DNA from: Achromobacter dolens
Lineage (GTDB): Bacteria > Pseudomonadota > Gammaproteobacteria > Burkholderiales > Burkholderiaceae_B
Direction: 5' to 3'
Assembly (NCBI RefSeq): GCF_902859745.1
Contig: NZ_CADIJW010000017.1
Location: 38,366 to 102,365, forward strand
DNA: 64,000 bases
Shown here: piece after piece, positions 7,767 through 16,906 of the stretch
How positions within the stretch are numbered: position 1 is the first letter of the stretch
How the letters are laid out: each line of letters starts with the position of its first letter
Notes under the pieces: generated by a model
Told to the model about the DNA's origin: nothing
What the model saw: the letters and a program-made list of their open reading frames with translations, nothing else
Database searches by the model: none
Translations under genes and position numbers: made by a program

Positions 7767-10199
7767 GTGGTTCACAAGAAAATGGGACAAGGCGCGCCGG
7801 TGGCCGCGCGCCTGACGATGGCCGCGATGGCGGCAGTGCTGGCGTTCGGTCCGGGGATGGCCGACGCGCAGGCGACGGCGCCCGTCGCCATCGACATGCC
7901 GGCGCAATCGCTCGACCAGGCGCTCAAGCGGCTGGCCGAAACGCACGGCCTGCAGATTTTCTATGCGCCCCAGACCGTGGCCGGCATGCAGGCGCCGGCA
8001 CTGTCCGGGTCCATGACGCCACAACAGGCGCTGGCCGCGCTGCTGCAGGGCAAACCATTGCGGCTGCGGCAGGAAGGCTCGGCCACCATCATCGAACCCG
8101 AGGCGGCCAGCGGCGGCGCCACCGTGATGGCGCCGATCGAGGTCAGCGCCTCGCGCACGGCCAGCAACCTGGTCAGCCCCGTGCAGCAGACCATCGTGCT
8201 GGAGCGCGACGCCTTGCAGGAACTGCGCACCGGCTCGGACAGCCTGGCCAGCGTGCTGGCCAAGACCGTGCCGGGCATGGCCGATTCCAGCCGCACCATG
8301 ACCGACTACGGCCAGACGCTGCGCGGACGCGGCGTGCTGGTGCTGGTGGACGGCATCCCGTTGAACACCAACCGCGACTCTTCGCGCAATCTGGCCAACA
8401 TCGACCCGGCCACCATCGAGCGCGTCGAAGTGCTGCGCGGCAGCAGCTCGATCTACGGCGCCGGGGCCACCGGCGGCATCGTCTCGATCACCACCCGGCC
8501 CGCCGGCGGCGAACCGGTGGCCGAAACCACCGTGACCGCCGTCAGCCCGCTGAGCCGGCTGAATTCGGACGGGCTGGGCGGCCAACTGCAGCAGCATTTC
8601 GCCGGCAGCCAGGGCATGCTGGACTACGCGCTGGACCTGGGCGCGCGCCACAACGGCGCCTCCTACGACGCGCGCGGTCGCCGCATCGCGCCCGAACCCA
8701 GCCAGGGCGATCTGTTCGACTCCAACATCTACAGCCTGGGCGGCAAGCTGGGCCTGCGGCTGGACGACAAGCAGCGCCTGCAGCTGTCGGCCAGCTACTA
8801 CAACGCCGACCAGCATTCCGATTACACCTCCGATCCCTCGGTCGGGCGCCTGCCGCCGGGCACGGCGCGCGCGCTGCCGCTCGGCGGCCTGGACCTGGCC
8901 GACCAGAACCAGATCCGCAACACGCTGGTGAACCTCGAATACCAGCATCTGGACCTGCTGGGCAGCAAGGTCACGGCGCAGATGTACTACCGCGACTACT
9001 ACACGCGCTTCACGCCGTTCGACGCGCGCGCCGTGGTCACGCGCGGCGGCAACGTCGACCAGGTCATGCAGAACACAAAGGTGTTCGGCAGCCGGCTGAC
9101 GATCGACACGCCGCTGGGCGAGCAGTCGAAACTGCTGTGGGGCATGGACTTCAACCAGGAACGCAGCGACATGCCGATCGACGTGTTCGACGCGGCCGCC
9201 TACGACGCCAGCGGCGGCCGGGTGTTCCGCAAGACCGGCCGCCTGACCTACATGCCCGAGCTGACCTCGCGCAGCACCGGCATCTTCGGCCAACTGGAGC
9301 ACCGCTTCAACGAGCAATGGTCGGTGCAGGGCGGGGCGCGCTACGAGTACGCCACCGCCCGCTTCGGCGACTTCGTGCCCCTGTCGCAGTCGCGGGTGGC
9401 GTCGCCAGCCTCGGTACGGGGCGGCTCGGTCAGCTACGACGCCTTCCTGTTCAACGCGGGCCTGACCTACGCGCCGATCCGCGGCCAGGAGCTGTACGCC
9501 AACTTCAGCCAGGGCTTCCAGTTGCCGGACATCGGCGTGCAGATGCGCAACGCGCGGCCGGGCTTCGACATCGGCTCGTCCGACCTGCAGCCGGTCAAGA
9601 CCAATAACTACGAGCTGGGCTGGCGCGGCGGGGTGGGCAACACGACCGCGTCGCTGGCGCTGTTCTACACCACCTCCAAGCTGGGCGATGTGCAGAGCTT
9701 CAACAACGGCCTGATCCTGACGCGCACCGAAGAGCGCATCCACGGCATCGAGGCGACGGTGGACTACCTGACCGACGATGAGAAATGGGGCACGGGCGGC
9801 ACGTTCACGTGGATGAAGGGACGCGAGCGGCCCGACAACGGCCAGTGGCGCGACATGACCGGCTACCGCATTCCGCCGCTCAAGCTCACCGCGTACCTGC
9901 AGTACCGGCCCAACGAGCGCTGGAGCAACCGCATCCAGGCCAATTACTTCGGGGCCAAGGACTACCGGCTGGATGGCGTCGAGAGTTTCGGCCGCCGCGA
10001 CGTGGGCAGCTACTTCACGGTGGACCTGATGAGCCGCTACCAGGTCACGCCGAAGGACACGCTGATCGTCGGGGTCGAGAACCTGTTCAACCGCGACTAT
10101 TACCCGCTCTATAGCCAGTTGATGCGCACCAGCACCAATACCAGCCGCCTGCCGGCCCCGGGCACGGTGCTGACGCTGACGTACCAGCATCGCTGGTAG
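7767..10199 (+). CDS. TonB-dependent siderophore receptor with N-terminal STN signalling domain
   Basis: A GTG at 7767 with AGGAG 8 bp upstream gives 810 residues; an upstream in-frame extension lacks an RBS. The order is signal peptide (about 8-38), STN domain (about 45-115; DMPAQSLDQALKRLAETHGLQIFY), plug domain (about 145-245; DALQELRTGSDSLASVL, VLRGSSSIYGAGATGGIVSI) and a beta-barrel ending in the aromatic residue W. The STN domain means it signals to FecR as well as transporting. Together with the sigma factor and FecR it forms a complete cell-surface signalling unit. The ligand is probably a ferric siderophore but cannot be named. Confidence 0.92.
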   Translation: MVHKKMGQGAPVAARLTMAAMAAVLAFGPGMADAQATAPVAIDMPAQSLDQALKRLAETHGLQIFYAPQTVAGMQAPALSGSMTPQQALAALLQGKPLRLRQEGSATIIEPEAASGGATVMAPIEVSASRTASNLVSPVQQTIVLERDALQELRTGSDSLASVLAKTVPGMADSSRTMTDYGQTLRGRGVLVLVDGIPLNTNRDSSRNLANIDPATIERVEVLRGSSSIYGAGATGGIVSITTRPAGGEPVAETTVTAVSPLSRLNSDGLGGQLQQHFAGSQGMLDYALDLGARHNGASYDARGRRIAPEPSQGDLFDSNIYSLGGKLGLRLDDKQRLQLSASYYNADQHSDYTSDPSVGRLPPGTARALPLGGLDLADQNQIRNTLVNLEYQHLDLLGSKVTAQMYYRDYYTRFTPFDARAVVTRGGNVDQVMQNTKVFGSRLTIDTPLGEQSKLLWGMDFNQERSDMPIDVFDAAAYDASGGRVFRKTGRLTYMPELTSRSTGIFGQLEHRFNEQWSVQGGARYEYATARFGDFVPLSQSRVASPASVRGGSVSYDAFLFNAGLTYAPIRGQELYANFSQGFQLPDIGVQMRNARPGFDIGSSDLQPVKTNNYELGWRGGVGNTTASLALFYTTSKLGDVQSFNNGLILTRTEERIHGIEATVDYLTDDEKWGTGGTFTWMKGRERPDNGQWRDMTGYRIPPLKLTAYLQYRPNERWSNRIQANYFGAKDYRLDGVESFGRRDVGSYFTVDLMSRYQVTPKDTLIVGVENLFNRDYYPLYSQLMRTSTNTSRLPAPGTVLTLTYQHRW

Positions 10200-10289
10200 C
10201 GACCGGGAAGAGGCAAGGGTCAAGGGCCGTCGGCGTGTTTTAATACGCGCTTTACGAGCCCTTGAACCCTGACACGGTTCCCCTGCCTC

Positions 10290-11963
10290 ATGTTGCGCCT
10301 GACCGAAATCATCCTGCCCCTGTCGACCTCCCAGGACGACATCGAAAACACCCTGCGCGCCGCGGCCTGTAGCCGCCTGGGGATCGCCCCGGAAGCCCTG
10401 CGCGCGTTGACCATCTTCCGCCGCAGCTATGACGCGCGCAAGCGCAGCGCCATCACGCTGACCTATTCCGTGGATGTCGAGGTGGCCGACGAGGCCGCCG
10501 TGCTCAAGCGCGTCGCCGGGTTGCGCACCGTCATGCCGACGCCGCCCATGGAATACCAGTACGTCGGCCACGCGCCGGCCGATCTGCCCGAGAGCCGTCG
10601 CCCCGTCGTGATCGGCTTCGGCCCCTGCGGCCTGTTCGCGGCGCTGATCCTGGCCCAGATGGGGTTCCGGCCGATCATCCTGGAGCGCGGCCGGGTGGTG
10701 CGCGAGCGCACCAAGGACACCTGGGGGCTGTGGCGCAAGAACACCCTGCAACCCGAGTCGAACGTGCAGTTCGGCGAGGGCGGGGCGGGCACGTTCTCGG
10801 ACGGCAAGCTCTCGACCCAGGTCAAGGACCCCAAGCATTACGGCCGCAAGGTGCTGCAGGAATTCGTCGCCGCCGATGCGCCGCCCGAGATCCTGTATGT
10901 CAGCAAGCCGCACATCGGCACCTTTCGCCTGGTCAAGATGATCGAGCAGATGCGCGCGCAGATCGCCGCGCTGGGCGGCGAGTTCCGCTTCGAGAGCCGC
11001 GTGGACGATATCGAGATCGAGGACGGCCGGGTGCGCGGCGTGCGTCTGGCGGGCGGGGAGTTTATTGCCGCCAGCCACGTGGTGCTGGCGGTGGGCCACA
11101 GCGCCCGCGACACCTTCCGCATGCTGCACAAGCGCGGGGTGTTCATGGAAGCCAAGCCGTTCTCGCTGGGGTTCCGCATCGAGCATCCGCAGTCGGTGAT
11201 CGACCGCGCCCGCTTCGGTCCCAGCGCCGGCCATCCGGTGCTGGGCGCGGCCGACTACAAGCTGGTGCACCATGCCGGCAACGGCCGCGCGGTCTACAGC
11301 TTCTGCATGTGCCCGGGCGGCACCGTGGTGGCCGCCGCGTCGGAGCCCGGCGGCGTGGTCACCAATGGCATGAGTCAGTATTCGCGCAACGAGCGCAACG
11401 CCAATGCCGGCATCGTGGTCGGCATCGAGCCCAAGGACTTTCCCGGCATCGAGGACTCGCCGCTGGCGGGCATCGACTTCCAGCGCCATTGGGAAAAGCG
11501 CGCTTACGAACTGGGCGGCGGCGATTACAGCGCGCCGGCGCAGTTGGTGGGCGACTTCCTGGCGGGCCGGCCGTCGACCGCGCTGGGCAGCGTCACGCCG
11601 TCGTACAAGCCGGGCGTGACGCTCACCGACCTGTCGTCCAGCCTGCCGGACTACGCCATCGCCGCCATCCGCGAAGCCCTTCCGGCGTTCGAGCGCCAGA
11701 TCAAGGGCTTTTCCATGCACGACGCGGTGCTGACCGGCGTCGAGACGCGCACCTCGTCGCCGCTGCGCATCACGCGCCGCGACGATTTCCAGAGCATGAA
11801 CACCGACGGGCTGTTCCCGGCGGGCGAGGGCGCGGGCTACGCGGGCGGCATCATGTCGGCCGCCATCGACGGCATGAAGGTGGCCGAGGCGGTGGCGCTG
11901 CACCTGCTGGGCCGCGACGACATCACCGGCGGCAATCGTCGCGGCGCCAGCGACGACTATTGA
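10290..11963 (+). CDS. FAD-dependent oxidoreductase (COG2509-like uncharacterised dehydrogenase)
   Basis: The protein has 557 residues. An N-terminal domain of about 95 residues precedes the FAD dinucleotide-binding motif VVIGFGPCGLFAALILAQMG at about 105-124. A second flavoprotein motif, GAGYAGGIMSAAIDGMKVAEAVA, lies near the C-terminus. FGEGGAGTFSDGKL (about 160) is characteristic of this family of long FAD dehydrogenases. The reaction is unknown. The gene stands alone between the iron-uptake set and the prp-like locus, transcribed with the former and about 90 bp after it. I do not recognise a specific substrate. Confidence 0.85.
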   Translation: MLRLTEIILPLSTSQDDIENTLRAAACSRLGIAPEALRALTIFRRSYDARKRSAITLTYSVDVEVADEAAVLKRVAGLRTVMPTPPMEYQYVGHAPADLPESRRPVVIGFGPCGLFAALILAQMGFRPIILERGRVVRERTKDTWGLWRKNTLQPESNVQFGEGGAGTFSDGKLSTQVKDPKHYGRKVLQEFVAADAPPEILYVSKPHIGTFRLVKMIEQMRAQIAALGGEFRFESRVDDIEIEDGRVRGVRLAGGEFIAASHVVLAVGHSARDTFRMLHKRGVFMEAKPFSLGFRIEHPQSVIDRARFGPSAGHPVLGAADYKLVHHAGNGRAVYSFCMCPGGTVVAAASEPGGVVTNGMSQYSRNERNANAGIVVGIEPKDFPGIEDSPLAGIDFQRHWEKRAYELGGGDYSAPAQLVGDFLAGRPSTALGSVTPSYKPGVTLTDLSSSLPDYAIAAIREALPAFERQIKGFSMHDAVLTGVETRTSSPLRITRRDDFQSMNTDGLFPAGEGAGYAGGIMSAAIDGMKVAEAVALHLLGRDDITGGNRRGASDDY

Positions 11964-12077
11964 TACGCGCCCGGGCCGTTGGCGACCGGGCGCGTTTGCT
12001 GCGCCTGGCGCGGCGCATCGAGGCCGGCATGGTGATCCTGGAGGGCGGCCGCGGCGCCGCCCATCCCTCGCCGCAGC

Positions 12078-13055
12078 TCATTCCGCCTTCATGTTGGCGC
12101 TCTTGACGATCCCGCCCAGCCGCTTGTCCTCGGCGGCGATGAAGCTGCCGAACTTCTCCACCGAGCCGGGAATCGCCTCGTAGCCCGCGTCCGCCAACTG
12201 CTGCCGGACCTTGGGCGTGGCCATGACGTCGGCGATGGCCTGGTTCATCGCCTTGATGACGTCCTGCGGCGTGCCCTTGGGCGCATACATGCCGCCCCAG
12301 TGGGTGATGTTGATCTGGGCGAAGCCCTGTTCCGCCGTGGTGGGCGTGTCGGGCAGCAGCGGCGAGCGGTGGTCCGCCGTGGCCGCCAGCGCGCGCACCC
12401 GGCCCGAAGCGATATAGCTGCGCACCGACACCGCCGCCTCCGAGGCCGCGTCGACCTGGCCGCCCATCAGCGCGGTGGAACTCTCGGAACCGCTCTTGTA
12501 GGGCACGACCGTGACCGGCACCTTGAGCGCCTGGCCCAGCATTTCCGCGACGAAGTGGCCAGTGCTGCCGGTGCCGGCGGTGGCGAACAGGATGGGGCGC
12601 TTCTCCTTGGCGGCCTGTTGCTGCCAGTCCTTGAGCGAATGGATCTTGCTGTTGGCGCTGACGACAATGACCGAGGACGATTCGAACAGCAGTCCGACCG
12701 GCACCAGATCGCTGTCCTCATAGGGCATCTTGCTGCGCAGCAGCTTGTTGGTGATGGCGCCATTGCCGGCCACCAGGAAGGTGTAGCCATCGGCCGGGGC
12801 CTTGGCCACCATGTCCGAGCCGATGATGCCGCCCGCCCCGGGGCGGTTGTCGATGATGACGGGCTGCTTGAGATGATCGGACAGCCCGGTGGCGAAGATC
12901 CGCGTCATGTTGTCGAGCTGGCCGCCCGCCGAAAACGGCACGACAAGTCGCACCGGCTTCTCGGGCCAGGCGGCGGCGCTCGCGGCGGACGCCGTCATCA
13001 CGCCCGCCGCGAGCGCGAGGGCGTACAGGGGATGCTTGAATCGGTCGAACTTCAT
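12078..13055 (-). CDS. Bug/TctC-family periplasmic solute receptor (prp-like locus)
   Basis: The 325-residue protein starts at ATG 13055 after AAGGAGACAAC. It has a signal peptide (LYALALAAGVMTASAASAAA) and the Bug fold hallmarks PVRLVVPFSAGGQLDNMTR, DNRPGAGGIIGSD and YAPKGTPQDVIKAMN. Bug proteins bind carboxylates for tripartite tricarboxylate transporters; no TctA or TctB gene is present here. It is the last gene behind prpB and the aconitase, 38 bp after the latter, so a tricarboxylate such as a methylcitrate is a reasonable ligand guess (inference). Confidence 0.9.
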   Translation of the reverse strand: MKFDRFKHPLYALALAAGVMTASAASAAAWPEKPVRLVVPFSAGGQLDNMTRIFATGLSDHLKQPVIIDNRPGAGGIIGSDMVAKAPADGYTFLVAGNGAITNKLLRSKMPYEDSDLVPVGLLFESSSVIVVSANSKIHSLKDWQQQAAKEKRPILFATAGTGSTGHFVAEMLGQALKVPVTVVPYKSGSESSTALMGGQVDAASEAAVSVRSYIASGRVRALAATADHRSPLLPDTPTTAEQGFAQINITHWGGMYAPKGTPQDVIKAMNQAIADVMATPKVRQQLADAGYEAIPGSVEKFGSFIAAEDKRLGGIVKSANMKAE

Positions 13056-13093
13056 GTTGTCTCCTTGGTAGGGCGTGAGGCGCTGCCTCATCT

Positions 13094-15763
13094 TTATGGT
13101 TGTGAAACGCGCTGCGAATCCTCCAGGGCCTGGCGCAGCACGGCGGGCAGGATGCCGCCCGCGCGCCAGATATCCATTTCGTGTTCGTTGTCCAGGCGGC
13201 AGAGCAGCGCCAGCGTGCGCGGCGCGCCAACGCCGCGGATCACGCACCGCGCCTCGCCCTGGGGCGCCAGGTCGGCCGGAATCTCGAGGTCGAACGTCTC
13301 GCTGCCGTCCAGGCCCAGCGTCAGGCGCGTGACGCCTGACGGCAACTGCAGCGGCAGGACGCCCATGTTCACCAGGTTGGAGCGGTGGATGCGCTCGAAG
13401 CTCTCGGCGATGACCGCGCGCACGCCCAGCAACCGCGTGCCTTTCGCTGCCCAGTCGCGCGACGAGCCATTGCCGTAATCCTTGCCCGCGACCACCACCA
13501 CCGGCACGCCCGCGTCGCGGTAGCGCATGGCCACGTCGTAGATCGGCTGGATCTCGCCGTCGGGCTGGTGGCACGTCAGTCCGGCCGGGCCTTGTGGCAG
13601 CAGTTCGTTGACCAGCGTCGGCTGCGCGAAAGTGGCGCGCATCATCACGCGGTGGTTGCCGCGGCGCGCCAGGTAGGTGTGCAGCGCATCGGCCGGCACG
13701 CCCAGCGACAGCAGGTAACGCCCGGCGCTCGATTCGGGCGGGATCTCGTTGGCGGGCGAGATATGGTCGGTGGTGACCGAGTCGCCCAGGATGAGCAGGG
13801 CGCGCGCGCCCTCGATGCGCACCGCGCCGGTCTGCGGCGGCACGTCCAGATAGGGCGGGCGGCGCAGGTAGAGGCTGTCGGCGTCCCACGGATAGCAGGC
13901 GCCGCTGCCGCCGGGCAGGGCCTGCCAGGCCGGATCGCCCTCGAATACGTCGCGGTAGCGTTCGGTGAACATCGCCGGCCGCAAGTAGCCTGCCACCACG
14001 GCGTCGATCTCGGCGTCGCTGGGCCACAGGTCCGCCAGCATCACGGCCGTGCCATCGGCGCGCCAGCCGACCGCTTCGCGTTGCAAGTCGCGCATGACCG
14101 TGCCGGCCAGCGCATAGGCCACCACCATCGGCGGCGACACCAGGTAATTGGCGCGCGCCAGCGGATGGACACGGCCGGGGAAATTGCGGTTGCCCGACAG
14201 CACCGCCGCCACGCGCGGCGAGCCGTCCGCAATGCGTTGCTCCACCGCCGGCGCGAGCGAGCCCGACAGCCCGGCACAGGTCGCGCAGCCATAGCCGGCG
14301 GCGTGAAAACCCACCGCGTCCAGCGCGTCCTGCAGTCCGCTGGCGCGCAGGTAGTCGGTCACCACCCGCGAGCCGGGCGTGAACGACGTCTTGGTCCACG
14401 CCGCGGGCCGCAGCCCCAGCGTCCGCGCCTTGCGCGCCAGCAGCCCGGCGGCCACCAGCAGGCGCGGATTGGAGGTGTTGGTGCAACTGGTGATCGCCGC
14501 CAACACCACCGCGCCCTGCGGCAGGTCGGCATGCTCATGGCGGGGCAGGGCGGCGGTGGCCTTGGCGAAGGTCAGCGGCACTTCCTCCAGCGGCAGGCGG
14601 TCCTGCGGCCGGCTGGGACCGGCCGCCACGCGCGTGAACTGCGACAGATCGACCTCGACCAGCCGGCTGTAGCCGGGACGTTCCTGCGTGCGCCAGAGCC
14701 CGGCGGCCTGGGCATAGCGCCGCACGCGTTCGATGTGCGCCGCGTCGCGGCCGGTGCGGGCCAGATAGGCCAGGGTTTCCTCGTCGACCGGGAAGTAGGC
14801 GCAGGTCGAGCCGTACTCGGGCGCCATGTTCGCCAGCGTGGCGCGGTCTTCCAGCGATAGCACGCCGTCCAGCGCCTCGCCGGTGAACTCGACGAACTGC
14901 GCCACCACCTTGGCCTCGCGCAGGACACGGGTCAGGTTGAGCACCAGGTCGGTGGCGGTGACGCCGGGCGCCGGCTGGTTGAACAACCGCACGCCGATGA
15001 CCTCGGGCGCGCGCAACACCAGCGCGTCGCCCAGCATCGCGGCCTCCGCCTCGATACCGCCGACGCCCCAGCCCAGCACGCCCAGGGCATTGACCATGGT
15101 GGTGTGGCTGTCGGTGCCGACCAGGGTGTCGGGACAGGTCACCGCCGCGCCCTGCGGCGTGCGCCGCATGGTGGCCACCTCGGCCAGGTACTCGATGTTG
15201 ATCTGGTGCAGGATGCCCTTGCCGGGCGGCACCAGGCGCAGATTGTCGAACGCGCCCTGGGCCCATTTGAGGAAGGTGTAGCGTTCGCGGTTCTGGCGGT
15301 ATTCGCGCGCCTCGTTGGCCTGGCGCGCGCCGGCATGGCCGCCTTCCTCGGCGATCAGCGAATGATCGACGATCAGGTCGGTGGGAATGAGGGGATTGAT
15401 GCGGCGCGGGTCGCCGCCGCGCGCCTGCAGCGCATCGCGCATGGCGGCCAGGTCGATCAGGCTGGGAATGCCGCTGACGTCCTGCGCCAGCACCCGCGTC
15501 GGATGCAGCCAGACATCGGCGGGCGCGTCCGGCGCCGGCGCGTCGGGATGATAGGCCTGCAACAGGGCCAACGCGTGCGGCCGATGGCCGTGGAGGGCAC
15601 TTTCATGCCGCAACGCGTTCTCGATCAGCACGCGCGCCACGTAGGGCAGGCGGCCGGCCTGCAGGCCGTGCTCGGCGGCGAAGGCCGGCACGCTGAAATG
15701 GCGGCCATATTCCGCGTCCGGGTCATAGGCCTGCAGATAGGGATCTTGCTCGGGGGGCTGCAC
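13094..15763 (-). CDS. Aconitase-family hydratase (AcnA/AcnD type) in a prp-like operon
   Basis: The 889-residue enzyme has the full aconitase/IRP layout. The [4Fe-4S] ligands are C427 (SCTNTSNP), C493 and C496. Substrate arginines sit in SGNRNFPGR, and the swivel domain carries DSVTTDHISPAN and GKDYGNGSSRDWAAKG. The motif around the cluster cysteines reads GYGCATCAGLSG where nearly all family members have GYGCTTCIGNSG. Position after PrpB suggests it works on 2-methylcitrate or 2-methyl-cis-aconitate rather than citrate, but there is no prpF beside it, so AcnD identity is not established. It starts 59 bp after the prpB stop. Confidence 0.88.
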   Translation of the reverse strand: MQPPEQDPYLQAYDPDAEYGRHFSVPAFAAEHGLQAGRLPYVARVLIENALRHESALHGHRPHALALLQAYHPDAPAPDAPADVWLHPTRVLAQDVSGIPSLIDLAAMRDALQARGGDPRRINPLIPTDLIVDHSLIAEEGGHAGARQANEAREYRQNRERYTFLKWAQGAFDNLRLVPPGKGILHQINIEYLAEVATMRRTPQGAAVTCPDTLVGTDSHTTMVNALGVLGWGVGGIEAEAAMLGDALVLRAPEVIGVRLFNQPAPGVTATDLVLNLTRVLREAKVVAQFVEFTGEALDGVLSLEDRATLANMAPEYGSTCAYFPVDEETLAYLARTGRDAAHIERVRRYAQAAGLWRTQERPGYSRLVEVDLSQFTRVAAGPSRPQDRLPLEEVPLTFAKATAALPRHEHADLPQGAVVLAAITSCTNTSNPRLLVAAGLLARKARTLGLRPAAWTKTSFTPGSRVVTDYLRASGLQDALDAVGFHAAGYGCATCAGLSGSLAPAVEQRIADGSPRVAAVLSGNRNFPGRVHPLARANYLVSPPMVVAYALAGTVMRDLQREAVGWRADGTAVMLADLWPSDAEIDAVVAGYLRPAMFTERYRDVFEGDPAWQALPGGSGACYPWDADSLYLRRPPYLDVPPQTGAVRIEGARALLILGDSVTTDHISPANEIPPESSAGRYLLSLGVPADALHTYLARRGNHRVMMRATFAQPTLVNELLPQGPAGLTCHQPDGEIQPIYDVAMRYRDAGVPVVVVAGKDYGNGSSRDWAAKGTRLLGVRAVIAESFERIHRSNLVNMGVLPLQLPSGVTRLTLGLDGSETFDLEIPADLAPQGEARCVIRGVGAPRTLALLCRLDNEHEMDIWRAGGILPAVLRQALEDSQRVSQP

Positions 15764-15822
15764 GATGCGTTTGTCTCCGTTCCGTTGTCGCCGGGTCGGC
15801 GCCCGGCTGTCTTCAGCGCGTA

Positions 15823-16731
15823 TCAGGCGGCCTTGCCAGCGTACAGCGCGTCCAGCCGCGCTTCATAGGCGAAATAGCCGATGCTTTCATAGAGTTCCAT
15901 GCGCGTCTGCATCTGGTCGATCATGCCGCGCTGGGTGCCGTCGCGGCGGATCGCCTCGTAGGTGCGCTGGGCCGCGCGGTTCATGGCGCGAAACGCCGAC
16001 AGCGGATAGAGCACCATGGCGACCTGGGCGGCTGCCAGTTCCTGCACCGTCAACAGCGGCGTCTGGCCGAATTCGGTGATATTGGCCAGGATGGGCGCTG
16101 GCAGCGCGCGGGCGAAATCGCGGAAGCCCTCGAGGTCGTGGACCGCTTCGGGAAAGGCGATGTCGGCGCCGGCCTCGATGCAGGCGGACAGCCGCTCCAA
16201 CGCGCTCTGCCGGCCTTCGCTGGCCAGCGCATCGGTGCGGGCGATGATGACGAAGTGCGGATCGGTACGGGCGTCGACCGCCGCCTTGATGCGATCGACC
16301 ATCTCCGGCAGGGACACCACTTCCTTGTTGGGGCGATGGCCGCAACGCTTGGCGCCGGCCTGGTCCTCGATCTGCATGGCGGCGGCGCCGGCGGCGATCA
16401 TCGAACGGGTGGTGCGCGCCACATTGAAGGCCGACGCGCCAAAGCCGGTGTCGACATCGACCACCAGGGGCAGGGGGCAGACCTCGGTGATGCGGCGCAC
16501 GTCCGTCAGCACGTCCTCCAGGCCGACGATGCCCAGGTCGGGCACGCCCAGCGAACCCGCCGCCACGCCGCCGCCCGACAGGTAGATGGCGCGAAAGCCA
16601 GCCTGCCGCGCGAGCAGCGCGTGGTTGGCGTTGATGGCGCCGACCACCTGCAGAGGCTGCTCGGCCTGCATCGCCATGCGCAGCCGCAGGCCGGCGCTGG
16701 CCGGCAGGTCGGGTTCGGGGGAAGTCATCAT
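15823..16731 (-). CDS. prpB: 2-Methylisocitrate lyase (isocitrate lyase/PEP mutase family)
   Basis: The 302-residue protein (ATG 16731 with GGAG upstream; an adjacent in-frame ATG at 16728 is equally possible) is close to the usual PrpB length of about 295. The catalytic loop KRCGH is at 128-132 in [16 protein letters not shown]. The Mg-binding VDVDTGFG motif lies at about 91-98. It should cleave 2-methylisocitrate to pyruvate and succinate in the cytoplasm. It is first in a leftward operon, preceded by a sigma54 promoter and divergent from prpR. 2,3-Dimethylmalate lyase is a less likely alternative within the same family. Confidence 0.88.
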   Translation of the reverse strand: MMTSPEPDLPASAGLRLRMAMQAEQPLQVVGAINANHALLARQAGFRAIYLSGGGVAAGSLGVPDLGIVGLEDVLTDVRRITEVCPLPLVVDVDTGFGASAFNVARTTRSMIAAGAAAMQIEDQAGAKRCGHRPNKEVVSLPEMVDRIKAAVDARTDPHFVIIARTDALASEGRQSALERLSACIEAGADIAFPEAVHDLEGFRDFARALPAPILANITEFGQTPLLTVQELAAAQVAMVLYPLSAFRAMNRAAQRTYEAIRRDGTQRGMIDQMQTRMELYESIGYFAYEARLDALYAGKAA

Positions 16732-16779
16732 GGGGAGCTCCGTGGTGGGTAAGGGCAGGGGAGGAATGACTTCCATCAA

Positions 16780-16794
16780 GCAAGATACATGCCA
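16780..16794 (-). promoter_or_regulatory. Sigma54 (-24/-12) promoter for prpB
   Basis: The reverse strand reads TGGCATGTATCTTGC, matching the sigma54 consensus TGGCACG-N4-TTGC at all fixed positions except one (T for C). GG and GC have the required spacing. Transcription would start near 16768, about 37 bp upstream of the prpB ATG. The divergent gene encodes a sigma54 activator, which makes the assignment coherent. Confidence 0.8.
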
Positions 16795-16838
16795 ATCGCA
16801 TCCGCACTGGGGCCGAAGGCGGTGGAGCGGGGTAGGGT

Positions 16839-16852
16839 TTTCATAATTGAAA
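16839..16852. promoter_or_regulatory. Candidate PrpR upstream activating site
   Basis: TTTCA-TAAT-TGAAA is a perfect 5-bp-arm dyad lying about 50 bp upstream of the -24 element of prpB and about 60 bp before the prpR ATG. Sigma54 activators usually bind dyads at such distances. It could serve both prpB activation and prpR autoregulation. This is inferred from symmetry and position. Confidence 0.5.
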
Positions 16853-16906
16853 TGCGGCCATCGCAATGATGAAATCCCCTCTTCGAGTTTCGTTACCGGT
16901 GCCGCC

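Noticed and set aside
7752-11903. A 1383-codon open frame on the reverse strand under the TonB receptor and FAD oxidoreductase
   Set aside because: The translation is Arg/His/Gln/Ala-rich without domains. It is the antisense shadow of two well-supported genes in high-GC DNA.
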